Assembly: GCA_026989265.1 (NCBI GenBank)
Contig: JALSJP010000024.1
Coordinates: 1 to 54,454 of the forward strand
Origin: Micavibrio sp.
Lineage (GTDB): Bacteria > Pseudomonadota > Alphaproteobacteria > Micavibrionales > Micavibrionaceae
Direction: 5' to 3'
Length of the DNA: 54,454 nucleotides
This document shows positions 27,383 to 39,702 of the stretch, one piece after another (the stretch's first letter is position 1; each line of letters starts with the position of its first letter). Position numbers and translations under genes: made by a program. The notes under the pieces were generated by a model. It had not been told where the DNA came from and made no database searches. It saw only the letters and a program-made list of their open reading frames with translations.

Positions 27383-28630
27383 ATGGATATTTTAAAGGGT
27401 ATTTTGGGCGCTTTTCGGAGAGTTAGCAAAAGAAAAGAGGAGGGTGTTCCAAAATATGTTGTTCTAAGCCAAGATGAGCTGATAGCTAAGTCTGAACGGG
27501 TGATTTCAGATATTTCTAATGGCACTCATGTTATGGATAGTATCGAAGAGCTTGGGAATATTGCGGCACTTAGTCATGATGTTGCAGCTAATAAAGCTCT
27601 CCCATTGTTTCAAAGTCTTTTGTCAAGTGGTTTAGACTGTGAAGATATTATTGTTGATCAGCTTACAAAAATAGGCATGGCGCATGAAGGTTTGGCAAGA
27701 GAGCAAATCGTTCCACCTATGATTAAAATGTTTGAGGATGAGAATGTTTCGCGTGAGGATTTTTATGGTATTGATAGCAAGGTTGTTGTATCTCTTCGTG
27801 ATATAGGGGTAAAGCACCCTGATATTGCAAAAAATCAAATCGTTCCATCTATGATAAATTGGATTGAAGATGCTGCTAAACTTGATCCTTATGCTAAACT
27901 TGATCCTGATGCTAAAATTACCACTCAAATTTTGGAAGCTCTTAATGACTTAGGTGATGAAGAGCTTGATAATGACATGATTATTCCTGCCTTTAAAAGA
28001 TATATTGATGACGCTATAGAAAATGAAACAAAGTTTTCTGCGGGTGATGTTTTAATGCTTAATGGTTTTATTGCTGGTAAAGTGCTTAGCGGTATTAGTT
28101 TAAGCGATTTTGAGGTTATTGAACATTGTGAAGATTTTCTTAAAAATGGTCACAGGTCAGATGTTTTTGATAGGTTGGTGGATATAGGGTGCAAAGCTGA
28201 AAATGATTATGTAATGAGGCTATATATATTGCCTTTAATTGAAAAAGCAATTGAAAAAAACCTTCTTGATATTGAATTTGATCTTTTGGCGAATAACCTC
28301 TGCAGACTTGCAAAGGCTCATGATGATGTAACTGAAGATGTGGTTGGTATTTTATTAAACTCGGCGCGACTGCTTGAAAATATAAGCCATAATGGAGCGG
28401 CTTATTCTAGGTGTGATATTGCAGGCGCACTTGCAGATATATCGCAAGATAACCCTGACTTAGCACAGGGAATATATAATTCATTATCAGATATGGTGGC
28501 GCTGGCGCATGTTAATATGGATGAATTTGACGCACATCTTGATAAAATCAAAAACATCTCAATAGCGCACGCCACACAAGAGTTTGTTAATTCGCAAGAT
28601 AATGATCCTGCGCCTAGTGTAGAGCCTTAA
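27383..28630 (+). CDS. Unknown cytosolic helical-repeat protein
   Basis: The 415 residues contain repeated two-helix units of about 37-45 residues ('IVDQLTKIGMAHEGLAREQI', 'VVVSLRDIGVKHPDIAKNQ', 'ILEALNDLGDEELDNDMI'), suggesting a HEAT/ARM-like solenoid. No signal peptide or membrane helix; the N-terminus is basic and the protein overall acidic. An exact-length 18-nt duplication at 27875-27910 encodes AKLDPYAKLDPDAK. It is divergent from the export gene and its stop codon directly abuts the stop of the opposing transporter gene. Probably a scaffold; no function is assigned. Confidence 0.75.
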   Translation: MDILKGILGAFRRVSKRKEEGVPKYVVLSQDELIAKSERVISDISNGTHVMDSIEELGNIAALSHDVAANKALPLFQSLLSSGLDCEDIIVDQLTKIGMAHEGLAREQIVPPMIKMFEDENVSREDFYGIDSKVVVSLRDIGVKHPDIAKNQIVPSMINWIEDAAKLDPYAKLDPDAKITTQILEALNDLGDEELDNDMIIPAFKRYIDDAIENETKFSAGDVLMLNGFIAGKVLSGISLSDFEVIEHCEDFLKNGHRSDVFDRLVDIGCKAENDYVMRLYILPLIEKAIEKNLLDIEFDLLANNLCRLAKAHDDVTEDVVGILLNSARLLENISHNGAAYSRCDIAGALADISQDNPDLAQGIYNSLSDMVALAHVNMDEFDAHLDKIKNISIAHATQEFVNSQDNDPAPSVEP

Positions 28631-30340
28631 TTAAGCATCATCGCCTTTGCGATTATCTTTGTGAGAACTTGCGTTATCTAATATAGAGTAGGCAACGCTC
28701 GTGATATAGCTGTTTATACGTTTATAATCGCGAATTATATCAGTGTGAAGCGAGATTGTATTTTGAGTTTCAGGCACGCCCGCGCGAAGTCTTTGGAAAT
28801 GCTTGGCGGAGCTGCTTTGTGCGGCTCTTCGTACACTTGCCTTACCTTCAACGAGTTGCTGCGCTAGCTTTGGGTCTTCGGACATGAAAATAGCTTGTGC
28901 GATCTTCATATTGCCAAGTATGGTCTGGTGGAAGTCTTGGATTTCCTTAAATCCTTCCTTGGAAAACCTGTTCTTTCTTTTTATTTTGGCTGATATTAAT
29001 TCAATCAAGCTTTTTTCTATGATATCGCCTATATGCTCTAAATTGGTAGAAAAGGATAATATCTGCACAAAGCGATCTGATTCTTTGGGGTCTAGCGCCT
29101 CTTCATTAACGCGGGTGAGATATAGTTTTATAGCCGTGTGAAGCTTATCAACCGTGTCATCGTCCGATATTATTTTCTTTACGATATTTGTGTCTTCATT
29201 TTTTAATGCAGCCATAGAATCGGCGAACATATCTTCGACCACCTTTGCCACGCGCAAGGTTTCACGCGCTGCGCCTGCTAATGCTATTGTTGGTGATTCT
29301 AATGCTGTTTCATCAAGATATAGTGGCTGATGCTCTTGGTTTACTGGCTCTTCTTGATCTGGGACAAGCTTGCGGCATATTTTTGATAACGGCTTTATTA
29401 GTGGCAAGAATGTTAGAGCTAAAAGCACATTGAATAATGTGTGAAAGTGGATTATCTCACGGCTTTGCTCGATTCCCATTGAGTCCAATGCCGTTATTAT
29501 CATTCCAAGGAATGGCAGTATCATTATTACGCAAGTAATGCGCATTATTAAGTTGCCTACTGTTATGCGCCTTGCCCTTGCTCCCATTTTAAGTGTCATA
29601 ACATATGGGATTAGCGCTCCTCCGAGATTTGCTCCCAATACAAGCAATAGCCCCAAATGTGCGTTTATTAATCCGCTGGATGCGAATGAAGCAATAAGAA
29701 GCACTGATGCCAATGAGGAATGCAGCATCCAAGTGAGCAGTCCTGCGACGAGCAGCGCTAATATGGGTTCATTTTCTAGTGGTTGTAATATTATTGGCAG
29801 TATTTCTGATTGCCCTAATGGCGCGGCGCTCTCTTTTATTATGCTTAAGGATAGCAAAACAAGACCAAGACCGATTAAAGCGCGGGCAATATGTTTTTTG
29901 CGTCCGCCATGCTCGTACCTATTATGCATTATAACGCCCGTTAATATAAGTATTGGCATTAGCCATGATAAATCAAATGTAAGAACTTGGGCGACAAGTG
30001 TTGTGCTTACGTCTGCGCCAATGATAACCGCTAGCCCCGCAGTTGTGCCGATCATCTTTTTAGATGCAAATGAAGCGCATATCATGGTGGTGGCGGTAGA
30101 GCTTTGCAGTATGGCGGTAACGCCCATTCCCGCAAAAAAGGCTTTAATGCGGTTGCTGGTGTTGGTGGCAATAGTTTTTTGCAAAGACGTTGCATATGCG
30201 CGGGTGAAGCCGAGCTTGATCATTCTCGTTCCCCAAAGGAGCAAGGCTACTGCGCCGATAATTTTAAGTAATATAAGTGTAACTGAAATGACATGTCTCC
30301 TAGCCGTTCTCCTTCTAGCGCGAATCGGGTGGTTTTTCAA
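28631..30340 (-). CDS. Na/Pi cotransporter family protein with PhoU-like domain
   Basis: This 569-residue protein has two membrane repeats carrying Q/H-SS motifs ('ILQSSTATT' at 78-84 and 'MLHSSLASVLL' near 205), typical of the NptA/SLC34-like family. A cytosolic C-terminal helical PhoU-like domain spans about 350-560. It likely imports phosphate with Na+, or exports it as reported for YjbB-type proteins. The start is uncertain: the longest frame begins with TTG at 30340 and no ATG occurs before Met40. Stop codons of this and the facing gene abut exactly (28628-28633). Confidence 0.88.
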   Translation of the reverse strand: MKNHPIRARRRTARRHVISVTLILLKIIGAVALLLWGTRMIKLGFTRAYATSLQKTIATNTSNRIKAFFAGMGVTAILQSSTATTMICASFASKKMIGTTAGLAVIIGADVSTTLVAQVLTFDLSWLMPILILTGVIMHNRYEHGGRKKHIARALIGLGLVLLSLSIIKESAAPLGQSEILPIILQPLENEPILALLVAGLLTWMLHSSLASVLLIASFASSGLINAHLGLLLVLGANLGGALIPYVMTLKMGARARRITVGNLIMRITCVIMILPFLGMIITALDSMGIEQSREIIHFHTLFNVLLALTFLPLIKPLSKICRKLVPDQEEPVNQEHQPLYLDETALESPTIALAGAARETLRVAKVVEDMFADSMAALKNEDTNIVKKIISDDDTVDKLHTAIKLYLTRVNEEALDPKESDRFVQILSFSTNLEHIGDIIEKSLIELISAKIKRKNRFSKEGFKEIQDFHQTILGNMKIAQAIFMSEDPKLAQQLVEGKASVRRAAQSSSAKHFQRLRAGVPETQNTISLHTDIIRDYKRINSYITSVAYSILDNASSHKDNRKGDDA

Positions 30341-30450
30341 GCTTAGTTTTCAAACTGCATATTTTTCTTGACATAGTTTTGCAGGGGGGGGTAGTGTGTC
30401 GATAATTTTAATAATTAAACAGCAATGTAAATAGTAAGGATATTTGAAAA

Positions 30451-31509
30451 ATGGCTAAAGATGAGTTTGGTGGTGTTAGTAATATAAGCGGAGAGGTGTA
30501 TTTTGCTGATGAGAAATATTTATCAACTGATGTTGGTTTGGATCGTGATGTTATGTTTGATGATGTTGCACATAATAAGGCGCTGGGCTTGAATGAGCTT
30601 TTGGGCGATAATGCGGTTGATGCTGGCTTGCCTATAAATAGTGGTAAGTTAATTATTATTGCTGCGGCTGGTGATATTGAGGGCGAGAGAATGCTTGCTT
30701 TGAATAAAGAGCTTGCAGGCTATGTTGAACGCTGTGAAGAAGTTTGCACCATTGTGGCGGGCGCGGGGCATTATGCTTTGCCACCCGAAGGAACGGCTGA
30801 GAAGGACATAGATTTAAGCAAATTTGTTAATCCTAAATATGTTCATGCGGCTATTTCAAATTTTTCTATTGGAAACTCGCACACTAAGGCGTTTAAAAAT
30901 CCGCGCAGTGATATTAAATATCTTATGGCTTCGCATTGTTCATCAGAAGAGTTATCGGGTAATGGCTCAACAATCCAGCATTTAATGGATAGCGATATTG
31001 TGCCGAATGAAAATATTTTCTTATATGATGCTCTTTTGGATGAAGATCAAATAGCTGAGGTTGGGCAATCTTTGGTTGGAACGGGAACGGGCGCACCTCC
31101 TGCTGCGGTTGCTGTGGTCGCTGCGTTAAGGCATCAGAAGGAACTTAAAAACATTTTTTCTGCTTTGGACGTTGATGCTTTGGACGTTAAGGCGTTTGGT
31201 TTTGATGGAACGTCGGATATTCTTCATGGTAAATCCAGTGAAATGCCTGATGATTACCTTAATCGCCATGAGGTTATCGTGAATGTAGATGGTAAAGATT
31301 ACGCAAAAGTGCCGAAGGCTTATTATGACCAAATGGATCAAATAGCTGATATGTTTACTTGGTATAAGGGCATGCTCGGAAATTTTCAGGTGGATGGCGA
31401 GGATAGTTTATCTGCTGCTATATTCAACACTCCTAATGGTAAGCCGCGGACTGATTATCAAATCATGAAATCGTTTAGTGAGCCTAAGGGCAATGTCCCC
31501 GAGGCTTGA
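30451..31509 (+). CDS. Unknown protein upstream of the rRNA operon
   Basis: This 352-residue soluble protein has no family I recognise. There is no signal peptide or membrane segment. The N-terminus is acidic; 'SGKLIIIAAAGDIEGERML' near 65 looks like a beta-alpha unit, and 'YLMASHCSSEELSGNG' near 155 holds a His-Cys pair that could be catalytic in a caspase-like or CHAT-like fold, but this is speculation. A short duplication gives ALDVDALDVKAF. It ends 77 nt before the first rRNA promoter. Confidence 0.72.
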   Translation: MAKDEFGGVSNISGEVYFADEKYLSTDVGLDRDVMFDDVAHNKALGLNELLGDNAVDAGLPINSGKLIIIAAAGDIEGERMLALNKELAGYVERCEEVCTIVAGAGHYALPPEGTAEKDIDLSKFVNPKYVHAAISNFSIGNSHTKAFKNPRSDIKYLMASHCSSEELSGNGSTIQHLMDSDIVPNENIFLYDALLDEDQIAEVGQSLVGTGTGAPPAAVAVVAALRHQKELKNIFSALDVDALDVKAFGFDGTSDILHGKSSEMPDDYLNRHEVIVNVDGKDYAKVPKAYYDQMDQIADMFTWYKGMLGNFQVDGEDSLSAAIFNTPNGKPRTDYQIMKSFSEPKGNVPEA

Positions 31510-31585
31510 TTTGGAGCATTTATCATTGTTTTCTGCCGTTATTTAAGGCTGAATAAAAAAACTTTGAAAAAAGTGAATTATATGT

Positions 31586-31614
31586 TTGACAGGGGAGGGG
31601 GATGTACGTATAAC
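31586..31614 (+). promoter_or_regulatory. rRNA promoter P1
   Basis: TTGACA at 31586-31591 and TATAAC at 31609-31614 are separated by 17 nt. An inverted repeat GAGGGGG (31595-31601) / CCCCCTC (31615-31621) brackets the -10 box and may be an operator or an early transcript hairpin. Confidence 0.75.
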
Positions 31615-31687
31615 CCCCCTCACGCCTTGAGGAGAACTTGTTCAAAACGAAGCGGAATTGCTGAGAAAAATTATTTTAAAATAAGGT

Positions 31688-31716
31688 TTGACAGTGATTG
31701 GATTGGGAAGTATAAA
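31688..31716 (+). promoter_or_regulatory. rRNA promoter P2
   Basis: TTGACA at 31688-31693 and TATAAA at 31711-31716 with a 17-nt spacer, 102 nt after P1. Confidence 0.8.
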
Positions 31717-31809
31717 GCCCATCCACGCTTCATAAAAAAGACTTAGAGTTGAAGTTTCTAAGGGTTTGAAAAAGAAGATTTTATTTAGTCTTTTTCTTCA
31801 AGTTTTAGG

Positions 31810-31838
31810 TTGACAAGCAAATGAGCTTATGTTTATAT
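31810..31838 (+). promoter_or_regulatory. rRNA promoter P3
   Basis: TTGACA at 31810-31815 and TTATAT at 31833-31838 with a 17-nt spacer, 122 nt after P2 and about 470 nt before the mature 16S. Confidence 0.7.
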
Positions 31839-31942
31839 GTTGCCTCAATCAAAAAATTGAATGACTGGATTTATTCGGTTATTTGCGACCAAGGTTTTAC
31901 GAAAGTTTTATTTAGGTAGCGCAGTTCTTGTACATCGTGAAT

Positions 31943-31975
31943 AGGAAAGAAGAGATACGCAGGCAGCAGTGTTTG
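31943..31975 (+). other. 16S processing stem, 5' strand
   Basis: This 33-nt segment pairs with 33827-33859 downstream of 16S over its full length with two mismatches and three G-U pairs. Such stems are cut by RNase III to release pre-16S. Confidence 0.9.
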
Positions 31976-32086
31976 TAAATGCATTGAGTGCATTAACAAG
32001 AAAAGACTGTTTGCCACTATTAATCACTTCGGTGGTTTTTGGTAAAATGTGTATCTTCTATGACGCACAGTGATCACCTTTTGATC

Positions 32087-32180
32087 CCTCGTACTTGTAT
32101 GAGGTTTGAAAGGCGCGATCACTAAATCGTGGCTTTTTAGTTAAAAAGCGTGGCATTTGCCACGGCTTCCAGTCGGAAGC
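32087..32180 (+). repeat. Run of five short hairpins in the 16S leader
   Basis: Hairpins lie at 32087-32104, 32116-32129, 32132-32149 (loop AGTT), 32149-32164 (CGTGGC/GCCACG, loop ATTT) and 32165-32180 (GCTTCC/GGAAGC, loop AGTC). The last two abut without a gap and have 6-bp perfect stems, like the array after tRNA-His. Confidence 0.8.
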
Positions 32181-32310
32181 TTGATTATTAAGTCACAACA
32201 GCAAAATGTAATATCTTTAAGATGTTACATCGCAAGCAAGCAGGTCTTTTTGAAAATATTATACTTCAAAAAACCAAAAAATTTCTTTTTTGAGCATTTT
32301 GATGGATCTA

Positions 32311-33804
<1,494 letters not shown>

Positions 33805-33826
33805 GCTACTTGGTGTATTAATTATT

Positions 33827-33859
33827 CAAATGCTGTTGCCCGCATATCTCTTCTTTCCT
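33827..33859 (+). other. 16S processing stem, 3' strand
   Basis: Partner of 31943-31975. It starts 30 nt after the mature 16S end and before tRNA-Ile. Confidence 0.9.
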
Positions 33860-33902
33860 GCGTACGTTATTTGGATAACGTAACCCCCTCGTTTTCCCTC
33901 GT

Positions 33903-33979
33903 GGGCTCGTAGCTCAGTTGGTTAGAGCGCACGCTTGATAAGCGTGAGGTCGCAAGTTCAAGTCTCGCCGGGCCCACCA
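33903..33979 (+). tRNA. tRNA-Ile (GAT)
   Basis: A 77-nt cloverleaf with anticodon GAT at the centre of 'ttgataa' and an encoded CCA. The acceptor stem is paired (one G-U). The T-stem reads GCAAG / CTCGC, giving an A51-C63 mismatch, which is unusual. Confidence 0.96.
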
Positions 33980-33998
33980 TTGTGGAATTCTGTAGAGA

Positions 33999-34074
33999 GG
34001 GCCCTTAGCTCAGCTGGGAGAGCGCCTGATTTGCATTCAGGAGGTCAGCGGTTCGATCCCGCTAGGGTCCACCA
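33999..34074 (+). tRNA. tRNA-Ala (TGC)
   Basis: A 76-nt cloverleaf with anticodon TGC, encoded CCA and all stems paired. Together with tRNA-Ile it forms the usual 16S-23S spacer tRNA pair. Confidence 0.97.
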
Positions 34075-34107
34075 TCTCCTTGGTTTAAAAGCTCCAAATT
34101 ATTGGCG

Positions 34108-34125
34108 AAAGTGCAGTCGCACTTT
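34108..34125 (+). repeat. Hairpin with AGTC loop
   Basis: AAAGTGC, loop AGTC, GCACTTT: a perfect 7-bp stem. The loop is the same as in the leader (32171-32174) and in the array downstream of tRNA-His. Confidence 0.8.
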
Positions 34126-34525
34126 TAAGTGTTAAGTATAATGTACGCAGCTTCTTAAGAAGTTAGAAATAAGTCGTTTGTAACGGTTTATTTCTGGTTT
34201 TTTCCAGAGGTTCTAATATATCGTAAATAAGTTTAAAGAAATGACATCATAAGGTGTTAATAGCAAAATACTATCAAGGTTTATCCTTGTTAGTGAGTTG
34301 AATAACTATTAGCAAATTATGAAATCTCCAAAAATAAATTATTATATTTGTAGGTTTAGTTAGTTTTTTATATGGAGTAGTGCTTAGGCATTATTTTATA
34401 TTTGAATTAACTAAATAAATTATTACATTCAATTTATTGAATGTAACTTAATGTCTAACAAAATCTGAGAACATTGTAAGCCTCAAGAACTTACAATAAT
34501 TATTAATGAATGTGTTTTTCAAGAA

Positions 34526-34615
34526 CGCGAAACTTTTCGCGGCTCGTGGTCACTCGCTTGTTTTCAAGCGTTCGACTGGGTTCCGTGGTAAGTGCCACGC
34601 TTTTGGATCAAAAAC
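34526..34615 (+). repeat. Three-hairpin run with TTTTGGATCAAAAAC tail
   Basis: Hairpins CGCGAA-ACTT-TTCGCG (34526-34541), CGCTTG-TTTT-CAAGCG (34555-34570) and CGTGG/CCACG (34584-34599), then TTTTGGATCAAAAAC. The tail is close to the TTTGGATTTAAAAAC that follows the hairpins after tRNA-His. Confidence 0.75.
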
Positions 34616-34644
34616 AGTGGATTTATCCCTGCGCGTGATTTAAA

Positions 34645-37387
<2,743 letters not shown>

Positions 37388-37394
37388 TTAAATT

Positions 37395-37424
37395 ATGCAA
37401 TGGCTTGCATGTAGAGCGATCTAC
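37395..37424 (+). repeat. Two abutting hairpins in the 23S-5S spacer
   Basis: ATGCAA-TGGC-TTGCAT (37395-37410) is followed without a gap by GTAGA-GCGA-TCTAC (37411-37424). Same architecture (5-6 bp stems, 4-nt loops) as the other arrays, though the loop sequences differ. Confidence 0.7.
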
Positions 37425-37545
37425 GAACAAAAGGAGCCGTTGTCTGCGCGCAGTGATAAAAATATTGTTCGTTTATTGATAATTCAGGTTTTAAAATACA
37501 TTAGTAATACCTGCAAATGTTTTTTTGGATAGCATGAGTTTAGAT

Positions 37546-37663
37546 GACTCGGTGATTATAGCAAGAGTGAAACACCTGATCCCATCCCGAACTCAACCGT
37601 GAAACCTCTTCGCGACGATTGTACTGCGTCTTAAGGCGTGGGAGAGTAGTTCGTTGCCGAGTC
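37546..37663 (+). rRNA. rrf: 5S ribosomal RNA
   Basis: A 118-nt RNA with the conserved 'cctgatcccatcccgaactca' core and closing helix GACTCGG/CCGAGTC. A 13-bp outer stem (about 37533-37545 with the matching bases after 37663) extends it and is probably the precursor processing stem. Confidence 0.95.
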
Positions 37664-37716
37664 TTCTAAGTTCATGCTAATTTCTTTAAGCTTATTACGT
37701 TATATTACTTAAATCA

Positions 37717-37738
37717 CCTGCCTTTTGGCGGGTTTTTT
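37717..37738 (+). terminator. Rho-independent terminator of the rRNA operon
   Basis: CCTGCC, loop TTTT, GGCGGG, then six T. It lies 53 nt after 5S; no further tRNA follows 5S. Confidence 0.92.
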
Positions 37739-37757
37739 GTTTATCCGCGCAATAAGA

Positions 37758-37793
37758 CCGCCAGTGTAAACTGGTGGGTGTAGTGCAGCTACA
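37758..37793 (+). repeat. Two hairpins after the rRNA terminator
   Basis: CCGCCAGT-GTAA-ACTGGTGG (37758-37777, one G-U) and TGTAG-TGCAG-CTACA (37779-37793) lie one base apart. They are beyond the terminator, so they are probably not part of the rRNA transcript. Confidence 0.7.
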
Positions 37794-37902
37794 ATCTTCC
37801 TGTTACAAATATAGGGGACATCAGATTTTGCCTAGTTCGCTCGCAGTTTTACCGCTGGTGGCTTGCGCCATCGCCTCCAAAATCTCATTTATAGTAACTC
37901 GC

Positions 37903-38261
37903 CAACGTAAGGTTAATAAAGCTGATTTGAAGCGCCACGTTGAAGAAAACCCCAGTTTATTATTGCGCGAAAGGGCGGTAATCTTTGGTGTTCATATAAG
38001 CAGCTTAAGTAGATCATTGATTTGAAGCGCCACGTTGAAGAAAACCCCAGTTTATTATTGCGCGAAAGTGGCTTTGACCCTAGCACATACAGAGATCATG
38101 GTTGATGGCTTATTGCTACCAACTTTTGGCTCAATGTTACTAAGCCAACGCGTAACACTAGCAATTCCAACACAAAAACGCTTCGCCACTTGCTCAATTG
38201 TAAGTTCTTCCTTCTCACGAACTGATAAAACTTTACGGCGATAATCTATTGAATATGTCAT
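37903..38261. mobile_element. Scrambled IS630-family transposase fragments
   Basis: On the minus strand, 38261-38097 encodes the N-terminal HTH of an IS630-type transposase ('MTYSIDYRRKVLSVREKEELTIEQVAKRF...' type). On the plus strand, 37903-38025 encodes what should follow it ('NKADLKRHVEENPSLLLRERAVIFGV'). The pieces are in opposite orientation and no DDE catalytic domain is present, so the element is dead and has been inverted internally. I did not find clear terminal inverted repeats. The region 37794-37902 shows nothing I can name. Confidence 0.78.
37923..38068 (+). repeat. 51-nt perfect direct repeat in the IS630 remnant
   Basis: 37923-37973 and 38018-38068 are identical and 95 nt apart. 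Both encode the DLKRHVEENPSLLLRE part of the transposase, so a partial duplication accompanied the rearrangement. Confidence 0.93.
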
Positions 38262-38279
38262 TCTATGAGTATACTCAGC

Positions 38280-38366
38280 CTATATGAGCTTGGCTATATC
38301 GTGCTTGAGCTGTTCAATTTCGGCTATGACCGCGCCGCGAAAGTGCCAAAAACTTTGAATTAAATT
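38280..38366 (-). pseudogene. Eroded 3' tail of argH
   Basis: In frame with argH after its TGA. The last 17 codons (ending 'AEIEQLKHDIAKLI') resemble the C-terminal helix of ArgH proteins. The 12 codons before it do not match the expected Gly-Gly-Thr-Ala-Pro region and include a small hairpin, AAAGT/ACTTT. This is inference from family pattern, not from alignment. Confidence 0.45.
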
Positions 38367-39677
38367 TCATGCTCTAACACTAAGCACAGCAAATATTTCC
38401 GTCGTAATGTTGGAATTAATCGCTTGCATATCGGCGAGATTTAGCTCATCGAGCTTGCAGCCTTTATCCTCTGCCATTTTAACGATTGCGCCCGTGACAT
38501 GGTGAGCATCGCGAAATGGCAGACCTAAATTCATCACCAGCCAGTCCGCCAGCGCGGTTGCGGTAGTGTATCCCATCTCTGCGCTTTCTAGCATAGAAGC
38601 AGTATTAAAAGTCGCAGTTTCAAGCATTCCCTTCATGGCTTGCAAGCATAGGGATATGCTATCAAAGCTATCAAATACTGGCTCTTTATCTTCTTGCAAG
38701 TCCTTGTTATAAGCAAGTGGAAGTCCCTTCATAATTGTCATCATCTGAATTAGGTTGCCATTTAGCCTTCCCGTCTTACCGCGCACTAGCTCGGCTGCAT
38801 CAGGGTTTTTCTTTTGCGGCATGATAGAGCTGCCAGTGCTCCAGCTATCGGATAGCTGGATAAAGCTAAATTGCGGCGTTGCCCATATGATGATTTCCTC
38901 GGCAAGGCGTGATAAATGAAGGCCTGTTTGCGCGGCGCAAAAGAGGAATTCAGTGGCAAAATCACGCGCGGACACACCGTCTAATGTATTGCTCATAGGT
39001 TTATCAAAGTCTAGCTTTTCGGCGGTAAATTTGCGGTCAATGGGGTAGGGCGTTCCCGCCAGTGCAGCAGAGCCAAGCGGGCATTCATTAAGGCGTTTGC
39101 GGCAATCAATGAAACGGTTCTTATCGCGCTCTAACATTTGGCTGTAAGCATCTAAATGCATGGCTAGCGTGATTGGCTGCGCTGCTTGCAAATGCGTGAA
39201 ACCTGACATGATATCATCTTTATGTTTTTGAGATAGTGCGCCAAGCGCTCCTTGTAGCTCTTCTATTAAATGGATTAGCTCATCACAAGCCCCGCGAGTC
39301 CACATACGAAAATCAGTGGCTACTTGATCATTGCGAGACCTAGCAGTATGAAGCTTGCCCGCTACCTCGCCAATAAGCTCACGCAGACGGCTTTCTATAT
39401 TCATATGTATATCTTCAAGTGAGGCTTTAAACTCGAAATTACCCGATTTTATTTCCTCAGCGATTTTATTAAGCCCGTTAACGATTTCTACCGCTTCGTC
39501 TTTGGTGATAATCCCTTGATTAGATAGCATAGTAGCATGAGCGATAGAGCCGCGGATATCCTGCCTCCACATGCGCTTATCAAAGCTGATAGAGGCGTTG
39601 ATCTGCTCCATAATGTCAGATGGCTTGTCTTCAAACCGCCCGCCCCACATTTTATTGGAATTTTGCTCTTTTATCAT
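38367..39677 (-). CDS. argH: Argininosuccinate lyase, C-terminally shortened
   Basis: This 436-residue enzyme has the fumarase/ASL signature 'GSSIMPQKKNP' near 285, 'TARSRNDQVATDFR' near 110 and 'TGFTHLQ.AQPI' near 160. It releases fumarate from argininosuccinate in arginine synthesis. It stops at 'LSVRA', where homologues usually continue for about 25 residues with '(S/C)V..R...GG(T)(A/S)P..V'. In the same frame after the TGA, 38366-38280 reads on to 'AVIAEIEQLKHDIAKLI' and a TAG, which looks like the eroded tail. The IS630 remnant starts just beyond. The active-site residues are all present, so activity may be kept. Confidence 0.93.
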   Translation of the reverse strand: MIKEQNSNKMWGGRFEDKPSDIMEQINASISFDKRMWRQDIRGSIAHATMLSNQGIITKDEAVEIVNGLNKIAEEIKSGNFEFKASLEDIHMNIESRLRELIGEVAGKLHTARSRNDQVATDFRMWTRGACDELIHLIEELQGALGALSQKHKDDIMSGFTHLQAAQPITLAMHLDAYSQMLERDKNRFIDCRKRLNECPLGSAALAGTPYPIDRKFTAEKLDFDKPMSNTLDGVSARDFATEFLFCAAQTGLHLSRLAEEIIIWATPQFSFIQLSDSWSTGSSIMPQKKNPDAAELVRGKTGRLNGNLIQMMTIMKGLPLAYNKDLQEDKEPVFDSFDSISLCLQAMKGMLETATFNTASMLESAEMGYTTATALADWLVMNLGLPFRDAHHVTGAIVKMAEDKGCKLDELNLADMQAINSNITTEIFAVLSVRA

Positions 39678-39702
39678 GTTATCTCTCTTTTATATCAATT
39701 TT

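Larger units (their letters stand above)
31839..32310 (+). other. 16S rRNA leader
   Basis: This 470-nt stretch contains no gene. It holds the 5' half of the 16S processing stem (31943-31975), a hairpin at about 31973-32000, a small UUCG-type hairpin followed by five T (32023-32040), and a run of five hairpins at 32087-32180. I could not find a clear boxA antitermination site by eye. Confidence 0.8.
34075..34644 (+). other. tRNA-Ala to 23S spacer
   Basis: About 570 nt, very AT-rich, with no gene. It holds a hairpin with AGTC loop (34108-34125), a TCTGG/CCAGA hairpin near 34190-34206, a three-hairpin run at 34526-34615 and the 5' strand of the 23S processing stem (34638-34651), which pairs with 37380-37393 over 14 bp. 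Confidence 0.8.

Noticed and set aside
31564-31746. A 60-codon plus frame
   Set aside because: It covers promoters P1 and P2 of the rRNA operon, and no protein motif is seen.
32023-32040. UUCG hairpin followed by five T in the 16S leader as an attenuator
   Set aside because: The stem is only 5 bp with a T-G pair; rRNA operons are antiterminated, and the evidence is too weak to call.
38367-38369. TGA read as Trp to extend ArgH
   Set aside because: TGA is a normal stop in this window (hemC, tsaD), and the residues that follow do not match the ArgH pattern directly after the TGA.
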